From: Rhodohalobacter barkolensis
GTDB lineage: Bacteria > Bacteroidota > Rhodothermia > Balneolales > Balneolaceae
Direction of reading: 5' to 3'
NCBI RefSeq assembly: GCF_002834295.1
Contig: NZ_PISP01000003.1
Location: forward strand, 496,001 to 560,000
Length of the DNA: 64,000 nucleotides
Part shown: positions 36,680-46,145 of the stretch, piece after piece
How the letters are laid out: each line of letters opens with the position of its first letter
How positions within the stretch are numbered: the stretch's first letter is position 1
Translations under genes and position numbers: made by a program
Notes under the pieces: model-generated
Told to the model about the DNA's origin: nothing
The model's database searches: none
Seen by the model: the letters and a program-made list of their open reading frames with translations, nothing else

Positions 36680-37204
36680 TTGGGTGGTGCCAAAGTTTTT
36701 TGGATAGGGTTCTTAATAATTATCATTCATATACCAATCGGATATATCTTTAATGTAAGATTTGATGGGGCCATAGATATGCATCTTGTTCCATCAGTTG
36801 AATCCTACCTTATTCCGATGTTAGATGTGGCTATTGCATGGGTTAGTATGTTTTTATGTCTGTATGTATCTACTTTAATTTTTCAATCGCCGATTCGACT
36901 GATAGATATTGCCGGAGCAACAGGTGTTGCAAGAATCCCACTTCTTATTTCAATTATTCCAGGTAAAATTTTTGAACCAAATATTCAAGAAGTCGAAGAT
37001 GTATTAAATTTACAAGGAAGTGAATTATATCTATTAATCGTGGGGGGATTTGTTGTACTTCTTTTTTTCATTTGGTTTATGATACTGTTATTTAATGCTT
37101 ACAAAGTAAATTCAAATTTAAAGGGTTGGAGACTTTGGATTGGTTTTATACTGTCAGTAATTATTGCTGAGATAATATCACTGGTGGCATTAGCTTATAT
37201 ATAA
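36680..37204 (+). CDS. Yip1-like integral membrane protein, 5' end disturbed
   Basis: A ~174-residue protein with about four membrane helices (GFLIIIIHIPIGYIF; LDVAIAWVSMFLCLYVSTLI; LLIVGGFVVLLFFIWFMILL; WIGFILSVIIAEIISLVALA), resembling YIP1-family proteins. The frame has no ATG before FDGAIDMHLV, and 36680 is a TTG. An ATG at 36619 overlaps the DUF2089 stop and reads MNINKKEAQQNYVAP before a TAA at 36664; a single frame change near 36660-36680 would join it to NPFLFLGGAKVFWIGFL. So the gene probably has a frameshift, a sequence error, or an unusual start. Function is unknown. Confidence 0.6.
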   Translation: MGGAKVFWIGFLIIIIHIPIGYIFNVRFDGAIDMHLVPSVESYLIPMLDVAIAWVSMFLCLYVSTLIFQSPIRLIDIAGATGVARIPLLISIIPGKIFEPNIQEVEDVLNLQGSELYLLIVGGFVVLLFFIWFMILLFNAYKVNSNLKGWRLWIGFILSVIIAEIISLVALAYI

Positions 37205-37239
37205 AGGATATCTTAACCTTACACCACCTAACCAGGTTT

Positions 37240-37329
37240 GCCTAACAAAGTGGCTCAAGCGGACGAGTTTGTGATTTGAGGCTTTGGAAAATTGATTGCC
37301 TCGCCGCTTAGCCACCGCACCGTGATGCC
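37240..37329. other. attC-like recombination site 1 (integron cassette type)
   Basis: The left arm is GCCTAAC (matching RYYYAAC) + AAA + GTGGCTCAAGCGGACGAG; the right arm is CTCGCCGCTTAGCCAC + CGCACC + GTGATGC. The inner arms pair perfectly except that the left arm has an extra C (GGCT-C-AAGC) and, seven bases on, an extra A (GCGG-A-CGAG). On the bottom strand these are the extrahelical G and T that characterise attC. The right outer box is degraded (GTGATGC against GTTRRRY). The loop is ~32 bases. Confidence 0.65.
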
Positions 37330-37654
37330 ATTTAACCAATATTTAAGTTTGAATAAATTCCCTAGTTATTTTCTCAAAAGCTTTCTCTCATTTTTGGGAC
37401 TATTTTTAATTCTGCTTTATGCTATTTCTTGGAGAGATGATCAAGTGCAAATTATCTATCAGGAAATTGGATTCAAAAGCTTTTCATCAAGTCTGCTACT
37501 AATTTGGGAATCTTTAAAATATCTTTTAGATCTTGCCTTATATGGTTGGTGGTTTTGGATGGTTTTGGTGTCACTTTTACTTTCTCTTATTTCTACAATG
37601 ATCAAATTTGGGTTTCAAAAATTATCTCCTAATTCAAATCAAAACATAACATAA
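37325..37654 (+). CDS. Small membrane protein of unknown function
   Basis: A 109-residue protein starting at ATG 37325 (MPFNQYLSLNKFPSYFLKSF). Two membrane segments are visible: SFLGLFLILLYAISW and WWFWMVLVSLLLSLISTMI, separated by a ~50-residue loop that may be periplasmic or cytoplasmic. I do not recognise a family. The start codon lies inside the right end of attC-like site 1, as is common for integron cassette genes. The gene is AT-rich, unlike the core genes around it, which fits acquisition by transfer. Confidence 0.5.
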   Translation: MPFNQYLSLNKFPSYFLKSFLSFLGLFLILLYAISWRDDQVQIIYQEIGFKSFSSSLLLIWESLKYLLDLALYGWWFWMVLVSLLLSLISTMIKFGFQKLSPNSNQNIT

Positions 37655-37692
37655 AAGTCATAATACCTTCTCATCTCACAATAAAATAGCAC

Positions 37693-37720
37693 TTGACTAA
37701 GTTAACATAATTGTTAACAT
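37693..37720 (+). promoter_or_regulatory. Promoter and candidate operator of the toxin-antitoxin pair
   Basis: TTGACT (37693) and TAACAT (37715) are spaced by 16 bases like a sigma-70-type promoter. Two copies of the palindrome GTTAAC (37701-37706 and 37713-37718), 12 bases apart, overlap the spacer and -10 region and are good candidates for the autoregulatory operator bound by the antitoxin. Confidence 0.5.
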
Positions 37721-37727
37721 TTGTTCT

Positions 37728-38072
37728 GTGAAAGAAATCAAGTTCTATAAAACCCAATCAGGCAACGTTCCGGTAAAAGAGTTTTTGGACTCGCTGAGCT
37801 CTAAACATGCTCAGAAAGTTACCTGGGTTCTTGAATTAATTGAAAGACTGGACCAGATTCCTGTTCAATACTTTAAGAAACTAAAGAGTACAGATGATAT
37901 TTGGGAGGTTCGAGCAAGAATTGGATCGAACAGTTTCAGAATTCTTGGGTTCGTTGATGGTGATGAATTTATAATACTGACGAACGGATTTTCCAAAAAA
38001 TCACAAAAAACACCAAAGAAAGAAATTAAACTGGCAGAGCAGCGCAAAGCTGATTATCTGTTCCGAAAATGA
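37728..38072 (+). CDS. RelE/HigB-type toxin (type II toxin-antitoxin)
   Basis: A 114-residue protein of the RelE/HigB (phage Gp49-like) group: EIKFYKTQSGNVPVKEFLDS, a central KKLKSTDDIWEVRARIGSNS and FRILGFVDGDEFIILTNGFS, and Lys/Arg-rich end KSQKTPKKEIKLAEQRKADY. Members are ribosome-dependent mRNA interferases that block translation. The start is GTG at 37728, close behind a promoter with palindromic operators. The order toxin first, antitoxin second (8-bp gap to the XRE gene) is the HigBA arrangement. Such modules commonly stabilise cassette arrays, which fits the attC-like sites on both sides. Confidence 0.88.
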   Translation: MKEIKFYKTQSGNVPVKEFLDSLSSKHAQKVTWVLELIERLDQIPVQYFKKLKSTDDIWEVRARIGSNSFRILGFVDGDEFIILTNGFSKKSQKTPKKEIKLAEQRKADYLFRK

Positions 38073-38080
38073 GGTAAAAC

Positions 38081-38359
38081 ATGAGTGATTTACAAGCTTA
38101 TATCAGCGACCGTAAAAAACGAGATCCCGAGTTTGCTGAAGGCTACGATGAAGGATTTCGCAGTTTCAAAATTGGTGTACTTCTGAAACAGGCCCGCGAG
38201 GAAGCAGGCCTGACCCAGGATGAGCTCGCCAAACAATTAAACACGAAAAAAACAGCCATCTCACGAATCGAGAATCATGCAGAAGATATACGGCTATCAA
38301 CTTTGGAGAAGTATGCCCAGGCATTTGGAAAAAAGCTCAGAGTTGAACTCGTAGAGTGA
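38081..38359 (+). CDS. HigA-type antitoxin, XRE-family HTH
   Basis: A 92-residue DNA-binding protein. The helix-turn-helix is [20 protein letters not shown] followed by [20 protein letters not shown], a canonical XRE domain. The N-terminal ~35 residues ([20 protein letters not shown]) are the usual extension of HigA antitoxins that follow Gp49-like toxins. It should neutralise the toxin encoded just upstream and repress the shared promoter at 37693-37720. The stop codon is immediately followed by attC-like site 2. Confidence 0.9.
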   Translation: MSDLQAYISDRKKRDPEFAEGYDEGFRSFKIGVLLKQAREEAGLTQDELAKQLNTKKTAISRIENHAEDIRLSTLEKYAQAFGKKLRVELVE

Positions 38360-38459
38360 GGCATGCATAACCAGCGGTTCGTGCGATCGGTAAGCAACTA
38401 ATTGCCAATGGTTTTTACCAGCCTCGCCGCACAACCGCCAAACCGTTATAGAGCATGCC
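38360..38459. other. attC-like recombination site 2
   Basis: Outer arms GGCATGC and GCATGCC pair, then ATAAC with GTTAT, then the inner arms GCGGTTCGTGCGATCGG and CGCCGCACAACCGC. The left inner arm has an extra C (GGTT-C-GTGC) in the same place as site 1, and an extra AT six bases on. The unpaired spacers (CA on the left; CAAACC on the right) lie between the outer and inner boxes as in attC sites. The total length is 100 bp with a loop of ~30 bases. It begins one base after the antitoxin stop codon. Confidence 0.65.
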
Positions 38460-38497
38460 AAAAACCCTTAAAATTCAAATTAATAAATGGACTGATT

Positions 38498-38605
38498 ATG
38501 AAGACAATGACCTGCAGACAATTAGGTGGAGCGTGTGACAAAGAATTTCACGCAAATACGTTTGAAGAAATGGCCGAAAAAGTAAAAAGCATGGGATTGG
38601 AATGA
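38498..38605 (+). CDS. DUF1059-type small protein, shortened
   Basis: A 35-residue product, MKTMTCRQLGGACDKEFHAN then TFEEMAEKVKSMGLE, matching the N-terminal part of DUF1059 proteins (usually 55-60 residues). The conserved Cys6 and Cys13 are present. The frame continues past the TGA as VFNKIG before diverging, similar to the expected MFxK continuation, so the stop looks like a nonsense mutation. It may still be made as a mini-protein. Function of the family is unknown. Confidence 0.55.
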   Translation: MKTMTCRQLGGACDKEFHANTFEEMAEKVKSMGLE

Positions 38606-38654
38606 GTGTTTAACAAAATAGGCTTTTCATGTACGTCTTAACCTAAACAACGCT

Positions 38655-39107
38655 ATGCAAACCTACAGCAAAACTTTTGAGGTGAAATGGGCAGATATGG
38701 ATCCCAACCGCCACATGCGTCACTCTGTGTACAATGATTATGCCGCTCAAACACGTGTTGGAATGTTCTCTGATTTCGACCTCTCCATAACCGAGATCGG
38801 CCGTTTGGGTTTCGGGCCTGTCCTTTTCCGTGAAGAGACACAATTTTTGAGAGAAATTAATCTGCTTGAAACCATCAGAGTTACCTGCGCATTGACTACG
38901 ATGCGCCGGGACGGCTCACGCTGGAGCTTTCAACATGAAATTTTCAAAGGCGGTGAAAACTCTATCAAAGCAGCACAAATCAATGTAGACGGTGCCTGGC
39001 TGGATTTGAACTGCCGGAAGTTAGGTGTGCCAACCCCGGAGTTGCAGAAAGTTATGAACCGATTCCCAAAAACCTCGAATTATGAATGGTTACCTGATAA
39101 AACGTAA
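38655..39107 (+). CDS. Acyl-CoA thioesterase-like protein (4HBT hotdog fold)
   Basis: A 150-residue protein. The motif VKWADMDPNRHMRHSVYNDY is the hotdog-fold signature with Asp and His of 4-hydroxybenzoyl-CoA-type thioesterases, followed by GFGPVLFREETQFLREINLL and VDGAWLDLNCRKLGVPTPEL, which match the usual strands and the C-terminal end. It probably hydrolyses acyl-CoA or acyl-ACP esters in the cytoplasm. It starts 49 bp after the DUF1059 gene. Substrate unknown. Confidence 0.85.
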   Translation: MQTYSKTFEVKWADMDPNRHMRHSVYNDYAAQTRVGMFSDFDLSITEIGRLGFGPVLFREETQFLREINLLETIRVTCALTTMRRDGSRWSFQHEIFKGGENSIKAAQINVDGAWLDLNCRKLGVPTPELQKVMNRFPKTSNYEWLPDKT

Positions 39108-39318
39108 CCTATATCCAAATAGCAATGTAACGTGAGTTTGAAAGGTAAAAGCCGTTTCGCACGATCAACTAGTTACAGGACAGTTCGTCCTTCAACAGCA
39201 GAAAAATCACATGCTATTCATTAATTCAGTTTTTCGATAGAAAACTCTGTTTGTTGATGCCATTCAAGCCATTATCTTCGTAAGATGATAAGCAAGACAA
39301 ATCACTTTATAGGAAAAA

Positions 39319-39855
39319 ATGAATCACAAGGTTCTGAATAAAAACAGCCGGAAAGAAGTGACAAATCTCTTTAGGTCGGCTTTCTCCGATTCAGAGGGTG
39401 AAAGTGAAGGCCGGCTGATTGGCAATCTTGTCTCAGAACTTTGCTTAAACATTGATAATCAGGAGATCATCTGTTTCGGCACCTTTGAAAATGGATCCAT
39501 CATTGGGTCGATTTTCTTTACTCGTCTTCAGTTTAAGGATAATATTCGGGTTTACATGCTTGCACCTGTTGCAGTCAGCACAAACCGTCAGGGAAAAGGC
39601 GTTGGGCAGAAGCTCATCAAGTACGGTCTTAACAATCTTAAAAGCCGGTCCGTGGATGTCGTTACCACATATGGCGATCCATCTTACTATTCCAGGGTAG
39701 GATTCCGGCCTCTGTCAGAAAGTACGATTGCTGCTCCGCTGAAGCTTTCGATGCCTGAAGGATGGCTCGGTCTCTCGTTAACAGGAGAGCCGATCCCTGC
39801 TATCGATGAACGCCCTACATGCGTAAGAGAGTTCAACAATCCTGTTTATTGGTAG
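39319..39855 (+). CDS. GNAT family N-acetyltransferase (YhbS-like)
   Basis: A 178-residue acetyltransferase. The acetyl-CoA loop is VSTNRQGKGVGQKLIKYGL, preceded by the catalytic-core strand VYMLAPVAV and followed by VVTTYGDPSYYSRVGFRPLS, the pattern of the YhbS group. YhbS-like proteins acetylate small molecules or proteins of mostly unknown identity. The gene has its own upstream region of ~210 bp; it marks the right end of the accessory cluster. Confidence 0.88.
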   Translation: MNHKVLNKNSRKEVTNLFRSAFSDSEGESEGRLIGNLVSELCLNIDNQEIICFGTFENGSIIGSIFFTRLQFKDNIRVYMLAPVAVSTNRQGKGVGQKLIKYGLNNLKSRSVDVVTTYGDPSYYSRVGFRPLSESTIAAPLKLSMPEGWLGLSLTGEPIPAIDERPTCVREFNNPVYW

Positions 39856-39930
39856 TCAACGGCACCAACAAACAGAGATGTTTTATTATCTGTCAGAATT
39901 TGAAATTTCCTCAATTGGAGTTGAAGACTG

Positions 39931-39993
39931 TAAGCATCAGATTACCTTCCAAGCCGAGTCCTCCAACAATTTCACCAATGATATCGGGGGTTG
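39931..39993 (-). pseudogene. Fragment of an alcohol dehydrogenase gene
   Basis: The minus strand reads PDIIGEIVGGLGLEGNLMLT. Sixteen residues (DIIGEIVGGLGLEGNL) match the intact alcohol dehydrogenase at 40859-41866 exactly; the DNA is similar but not identical. The piece starts directly after the stop codon of the thioredoxin gene. It is either a relic of a duplicated copy or a product of recombination. Confidence 0.7.
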
Positions 39994-39994
39994 G

Positions 39995-40363
39995 TCAAGC
40001 GGGTGCTTTAACTTCGAATTTCTCTTCGATCAGTTTAATGAACTGAGCTTTTGGTAAGGCACCTGCAGCCATTTGCGGCTGACCGTCAACTGGGATAAAA
40101 AGTATAGATGGGATACTTCGGATCCCGAAAACTGCAGCCAGTTCTTGTTCTGCTTCGGTATCAATTTTATAGATATCAACTAAACCCTCATAATTTTCGG
40201 ATAACTCTTCAATAACAGGAGCTACCATTTTGCAGGGGCCGCACCAATCGGCGTAAAAGTCGATGATCGCAGGTTTTTCACCTTTAAAATTCCATTCTTG
40301 ATTGTTTTCGTAATCAAAAACCTTTTTCAGGAAACTCTCTTTAGTTAAATGTTCAGCAGCCAT
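39995..40363 (-). CDS. Thioredoxin
   Basis: A 122-residue thioredoxin-fold protein with the active site WCGPC (Cys41, Cys44) in AIIDFYADWCGPCKMVAPVI, the cis-proline loop RSIPSILFI, and a slightly longer N-terminus than E. coli TrxA. It has no signal peptide. It is a disulfide reductant in the cytoplasm, fed by thioredoxin reductase, and could recycle MsrB. The gene is alone, with an ADH gene fragment directly behind its stop codon, and a 495-bp gap upstream. Confidence 0.95.
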   Translation of the reverse strand: MAAEHLTKESFLKKVFDYENNQEWNFKGEKPAIIDFYADWCGPCKMVAPVIEELSENYEGLVDIYKIDTEAEQELAAVFGIRSIPSILFIPVDGQPQMAAGALPKAQFIKLIEEKFEVKAPA

Positions 40364-40858
40364 GTCTTTCTCTTTTAATTAATGATTTCCATGTGACTTT
40401 AAATGAATCAATTTGATATAAATTGTAAGATATCTAACAATCAAAATACGGATATTGATCGACAGTCAATGTGTATAATCAATAGATATTGATTATTAAT
40501 GACATAGATGAGTATGTTGATCTTCCTTATCCAAACCCAAGATCTAATTCTGAAGAGAGATCTTTCTTTAGACTTATCCGTTTTTCTTAAAGGTCTGGGT
40601 GATGTCTCTGAATACCATGTCCATTTTGACTTGACCCAAAACCTCTTAATAGAGAAACACCAAAGATCTGATATTGTATTTGATTTCTAATCGGTCAATT
40701 AATCGAGTGCTTCATGAACAAGTAAAAAGTGCCTAAAAAGCCAACCTAATTCGCTCCATTCCTGTCCAGGACGGCTTTTCCGCTGTACTCCGAAGCCGCC
40801 ACTTAGCTCAATCGCTAAGTCTACATAATTGCGAATCACAAAGATTTTAGATTTACTA
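40364..40858. other. Intergenic region between thioredoxin and alcohol dehydrogenase
   Basis: About 495 bp, AT-rich. A 60-codon frame at 40508-40690 has no family match and no ribosome site, so I do not call it. A clean hairpin, ACTTAGC / GCTAAGT with a 6-base loop, lies at 40801-40820 just beyond the 3' end of the ADH gene; it lacks a T-run on either strand. The rest, near 40364-40500, is likely the thioredoxin promoter. Confidence 0.45.
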
Positions 40859-41866
40859 TCATCCCATCGTCAATACCGTTCTAAAACGGGCTTTGTTATT
40901 GATCATATGAGCATACGCTTCATTCGCCTTATCTAGGGAAAACGTTTCAATCATCGGCTTGGAACCCGTCATTGCACTAAAGTTGAGCGTATCTTCCGAA
41001 TCCTTTGCCGTACCGCTTGGCCAGCCTGATACTTTTTTGCGCCCCATAATTAAGCTGAAAGGCGAAACTTCAAAGGTCTCCCCTGTAGCCGCAAGTACAA
41101 TCAGGTTTCCCTCCAGGCCAAGTCCGCCTACAATTTCGCCGATAATATCCGTGTTAGGTGCGGTAGCTATTACCACTTTTGCACCACCCATCTCCTGCAA
41201 AACTTCAACCGCGTTCTCTTTTTTAGCGTTGATAAATCTGTGCGCTCCTAGATCTTCAGCAAGCTTTTTCTTGTCATCGCTTGTGGAAATGGCCACGGTT
41301 TTGAAACCCATTTTAGCTGCATACTGAACGGCCAGATGTCCCAGGCCACCAATTCCCTGAACAGCTACCAGATCACCGGGGCGTGCTCCGGAATTTCTTA
41401 GAGCATTAAACGTGGTAATTCCAGCGCATAATAGGGGCGCGGCCTCTTCGGAGGAGAGATCCTCGGGAACTCTTGCGAGAGCTTCTTCACGAGCCGTCAT
41501 GTATTCAGCATATCCGCCATCGTAACTGATACCCGCTACCTTTCCGTTTTCACAATTTATAAAATCACCTCGCCTGCAGGGATCGCAATGAAAGCAGTGT
41601 CCGCCGTGCCAACCAACGCCCACCCGGTCGCCTTTATTCCAGTTACTGATTTCCGAACCGGTCTCCTCAACAATCCCAACAACTTCGTGTCCCGGCACAC
41701 GGGGATATTCAATGCCCGGGAAGAGACCATCTTTCACCATGGCATCGCTGTGGCAAATCCCACACGCTTCAACTTTAATCAAAACTTCCCTGGCTGACGG
41801 TTTTGGAACCGGCAGATCTACAATTTCAAAATCACTTCCGGCTTCTTTAATCTGGGCTGCTTTCAT
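40859..41866 (-). CDS. Zinc-dependent alcohol dehydrogenase (MDR family)
   Basis: A 335-residue cytosolic medium-chain dehydrogenase. The catalytic zinc site is Cys38 (CGICHSD), His60 and Glu61 (PGHEVVG) and a later Cys in APLLCAGITTF; the structural zinc site is CFHCDPCRRGDFINC (Cys91, 94, 97, 105). The NAD(P) fold has GIGGLGHLAVQYA. The family oxidises alcohols or reduces aldehydes. It resembles bacterial AdhA/AdhP-type enzymes; substrate is not set. It is a single-gene unit. A 16-residue fragment of the same sequence is found near 39.95 kb. Confidence 0.93.
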   Translation of the reverse strand: MKAAQIKEAGSDFEIVDLPVPKPSAREVLIKVEACGICHSDAMVKDGLFPGIEYPRVPGHEVVGIVEETGSEISNWNKGDRVGVGWHGGHCFHCDPCRRGDFINCENGKVAGISYDGGYAEYMTAREEALARVPEDLSSEEAAPLLCAGITTFNALRNSGARPGDLVAVQGIGGLGHLAVQYAAKMGFKTVAISTSDDKKKLAEDLGAHRFINAKKENAVEVLQEMGGAKVVIATAPNTDIIGEIVGGLGLEGNLIVLAATGETFEVSPFSLIMGRKKVSGWPSGTAKDSEDTLNFSAMTGSKPMIETFSLDKANEAYAHMINNKARFRTVLTMG

Positions 41867-42033
41867 TGTCTGAACCTGTTTGTTTTCTGTTGAATTTTTG
41901 TTCTATTTCTTCAACTTGATTTGAGTTAATAGCATTCCTTGATTGCCTTATTGTGACTAATTGGACGTACAAAAAACAATCTATTGACGTAATTTCCGAC
42001 GAATGTCATATCAAAAAATAAATTTAGTCTAAA

Positions 42034-42591
42034 ATGAAATTGTTCATATTCATCAGTTTAGCTCTCATTACCAATCTCCATTCAGCAAGCTTTGCCCAAA
42101 ATAATAACCCCAGATCCATCACACAGGATGATTCCCTAAAAATCGAGAACACCATTTCAAAGGAATTGGAACAGCTTGGAGACTCTTTAAGGGTTCTTGA
42201 TAAATTTTATTTAGATGAACAGTTCATTGAATTTAAATCCGATACTTTTGCCATTGAAAGGAGAAGAGAAATGAGGATGGAGATCAATTGGAGTACAGCG
42301 GGTATGAATAATGCTTCGTATGCCGCCGAAAGGGAGTATGACCAACTACTGAACAAGTACTATCAAAAATTACTGGGGAAACTCGATGATGAAGACAAAG
42401 AAATTTTAAGACAATCACAGAGAAACTGGATCCGTTTTCGGGACTCGGAACGTGACGTGAACTATATGCTCACAGATTGGCAATATTCCGGGGGCGGAAC
42501 TATTCAAACAACAATCAATGCCAACCATCACTTAGAAATCACAAAACATCGAGTTATTGAACTTTATCGATATTTAAGCCGCTTCATGTAG
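42034..42591 (+). CDS. Secreted LprI-like protein (DUF1311)
   Basis: A 185-residue protein with a Sec signal (LFIFISLALITNLHSASFAQ). The C-terminal half matches LprI-type lysozyme-inhibitor domains: EREYDQLLNKYYQKLLGKLD, then EDKEILRQSQRNWIRFRDSE and TTINANHHLEITKHRVIELY. The usual cysteines of the family are absent, so disulfides do not stabilise it. LprI proteins inhibit lysozyme in mycobacteria; whether this one does is unknown. It is periplasmic or lipid-free secreted. It converges with katG, sharing a terminator region. Confidence 0.75.
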   Translation: MKLFIFISLALITNLHSASFAQNNNPRSITQDDSLKIENTISKELEQLGDSLRVLDKFYLDEQFIEFKSDTFAIERRREMRMEINWSTAGMNNASYAAEREYDQLLNKYYQKLLGKLDDEDKEILRQSQRNWIRFRDSERDVNYMLTDWQYSGGGTIQTTINANHHLEITKHRVIELYRYLSRFM

Positions 42592-42870
42592 AAAACGGAT
42601 ATTTTGTAGTGGCAAATGAGTTGCAATTTAATCGAAACCATTATCATTTTGCAGCAGATCCATTTCACGTCTGATGCTTCGGCTTGAAATAATCATGTCT
42701 ACCGTTTATCGATTAGTGACACCTTTTGATCACAGAAAGCAAAAATAGGATTCTACTCTGATATTTCTCGCTGAGTTACGCAGATGAAACCGCTGAGTCT
42801 CGCAGATTTTCTGCAGAAAAGAAAGCAGATTTTATATTGGTTACAATCTCCTTTTATATAAGCTCAATCA
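42592..42870. other. Non-coding region with a short tandem motif
   Basis: About 280 bp. Near 42770-42810, CGCTGAGTTACGCAGAT and CGCTGAGTCTCGCAGAT follow each other at a spacing of ~22 bp; this looks like an interspersed repeat. No gene seen. Confidence 0.4.
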
Positions 42871-42907
42871 AAAAAGGCAACCCCGAAATGAATCGAAGCT
42901 GCCTTTT
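42871..42907 (-). terminator. Terminator downstream of katG
   Basis: AAAAAGGCA at 42871 pairs with TGCCTTTT at 42900. Read on the minus strand, the stem is followed by six T residues, as expected for the end of katG transcripts; it may also stop transcripts from the plus strand. Confidence 0.72.
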
Positions 42908-42953
42908 CAATTTTCATCTACTTCGCGATGAATAGAGCTAAATTCTGATGAAC

Positions 42954-45239
<2,286 letters not shown>

Positions 45240-45242
45240 TCA

Positions 45243-45276
45243 TATCTATTTCATATAGATAATGACAATCACTTCT
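45243..45276 (-). promoter_or_regulatory. Candidate Fur/PerR-type operator upstream of katG
   Basis: A perfect inverted repeat TATCTAT-ttcat-ATAGATA (45243-45261) overlaps GATAATGACAATCA (45258-45271), which is one base off the first 14 bases of the classical Fur box GATAATGATAATCA. It lies in the katG promoter region. Regulation by a Fur-family peroxide sensor is plausible but inferred. Confidence 0.45.
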
Positions 45277-45319
45277 ATTTTGGCGGGTAATCAAATTAAG
45301 ACCGAAAAGATGTGCTTGT

Positions 45320-45412
45320 AAATCGTCCATCGCAGTTCGTCCATCGGTGATTCGCAGTTCAGTAACCTCAGATTAACGAACTGCGAATCACGAACGACCG
45401 ATTGACGAATTT
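45320..45412. repeat. 93-bp hairpin-forming direct repeat, copy 1
   Basis: Begins AAATCGTCCATCGCAGTTCG and ends GACCGATTGACGAATTT. It is internally palindromic (GTGATTCGCAGTTC pairs with GAACTGCGAATCAC). Copy 2 is at 46146-46238 in the same orientation; the first 40 bases are identical and the rest differ by scattered changes. Confidence 0.88.
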
Positions 45413-45439
45413 AATTTTGTCTTCTTAAAGGGATTAGCT

Positions 45440-45796
45440 TTAAAGCTTTCCTTTTGAAGTTTGAATGCTCTTAACAAATATGGGAATCAGTTCATCACAC
45501 TCTTTGATTACCTGATTTTGAACTTTTACATCACGAATAAGTCGCGCCTTTGATAAAATCTTTAAACTAATGTAAGACTCCCTTAACTCCTTCAAAATAA
45601 CCTGAAGTTTATGTATAAAATCTTTCATTGATTCTGCACTTCTGGATTCTCCATAATTCAGTGCCGGTGAAGTTCCGGATCTAATCAATTGCCCTGCCAG
45701 ATGATTTCCGGCCTTGGTTGGTGAAATATCATCTGATAAAGTTATAATCTGTACTGCAAAATTTATCAACCGATCTTCTAACTGTTGTTTGTTCAT
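45440..45796 (-). CDS. Four-helix-bundle protein of the 23S rRNA intervening-sequence (IVS) family
   Basis: A 118-residue, all-helical protein: QLEDRLINFAVQIITLSDDI, GNHLAGQLIRSGTSPALNYG and ESRSAESMKDFIHKLQVILK are typical of the S23/IVS group (TIGR02436). The start ATG at 45796 has a strong site, AGGAGGGGAG, six bases away. Members are encoded in rRNA intervening sequences, or near repeats in many Bacteroidota-type genomes; related proteins (Avd) bind nucleic acid and work with reverse transcriptases. Its function here is unknown. It sits inside a unit bordered by 93-bp direct repeats. Confidence 0.88.
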   Translation of the reverse strand: MNKQQLEDRLINFAVQIITLSDDISPTKAGNHLAGQLIRSGTSPALNYGESRSAESMKDFIHKLQVILKELRESYISLKILSKARLIRDVKVQNQVIKECDELIPIFVKSIQTSKGKL

Positions 45797-45877
45797 GATT
45801 TCTCCCCTCCTGTTCATTATGTTTATATTAGTATGAACAAAATTTCATCAATCCCTTACAGTTTTAAACCAAAAAAG

Positions 45878-45912
45878 TCGTCAATCACAGTTTACCTTTT
45901 TTTGATTGACGA
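45878..45912. repeat. Partial copy of the hairpin repeat
   Basis: TCGTCAATCA and TGATTGACGA form a perfect 10-bp stem with a 15-base loop, followed by ACTGCGATTT, which matches the end of the 93-bp repeat family in reverse. It lies just upstream of the four-helix-bundle gene. Confidence 0.7.
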
Positions 45913-45999
45913 ACTGCGATTTAAATTTTCACGGGGATAAATCCCGCGCTCGCATATAAAACCCATAAAAGTGTTTGAGTCGGTTTTGAAATGAAATAG

Positions 46000-46025
46000 A
46001 AAAAAGCCCCAAAGTTTGGGGCTTT
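46000..46025 (-). terminator. Strong terminator, minus strand
   Basis: AAAGCCCC and GGGGCTTT form an 8-bp stem around AAAGTTT; on the minus strand it is followed by six T residues. It would end transcription from the M14 peptidase gene at 46247-48862 before it reaches the four-helix-bundle gene. Confidence 0.8.
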
Positions 46026-46145
46026 ATATACGAGTCGGTCATTCATGGCCGGTGAAAAGTTATAATAGCCAAGCCTGGTATTTTTACTTCTGGGATCTCA
46101 ATTTTAACAGTAATCAGATTGGTCAAATATGTATCCGATAGATAT

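Noticed and set aside
39110-39300. Possible attC-like site after the thioesterase gene
   Set aside because: GTAAC/GTTAC boxes are present but no pairing inner arms with extrahelical bases were found.
40508-40690. 60-codon open frame between thioredoxin and ADH
   Set aside because: No ribosome site, no recognisable family, and a composition like the surrounding non-coding DNA.
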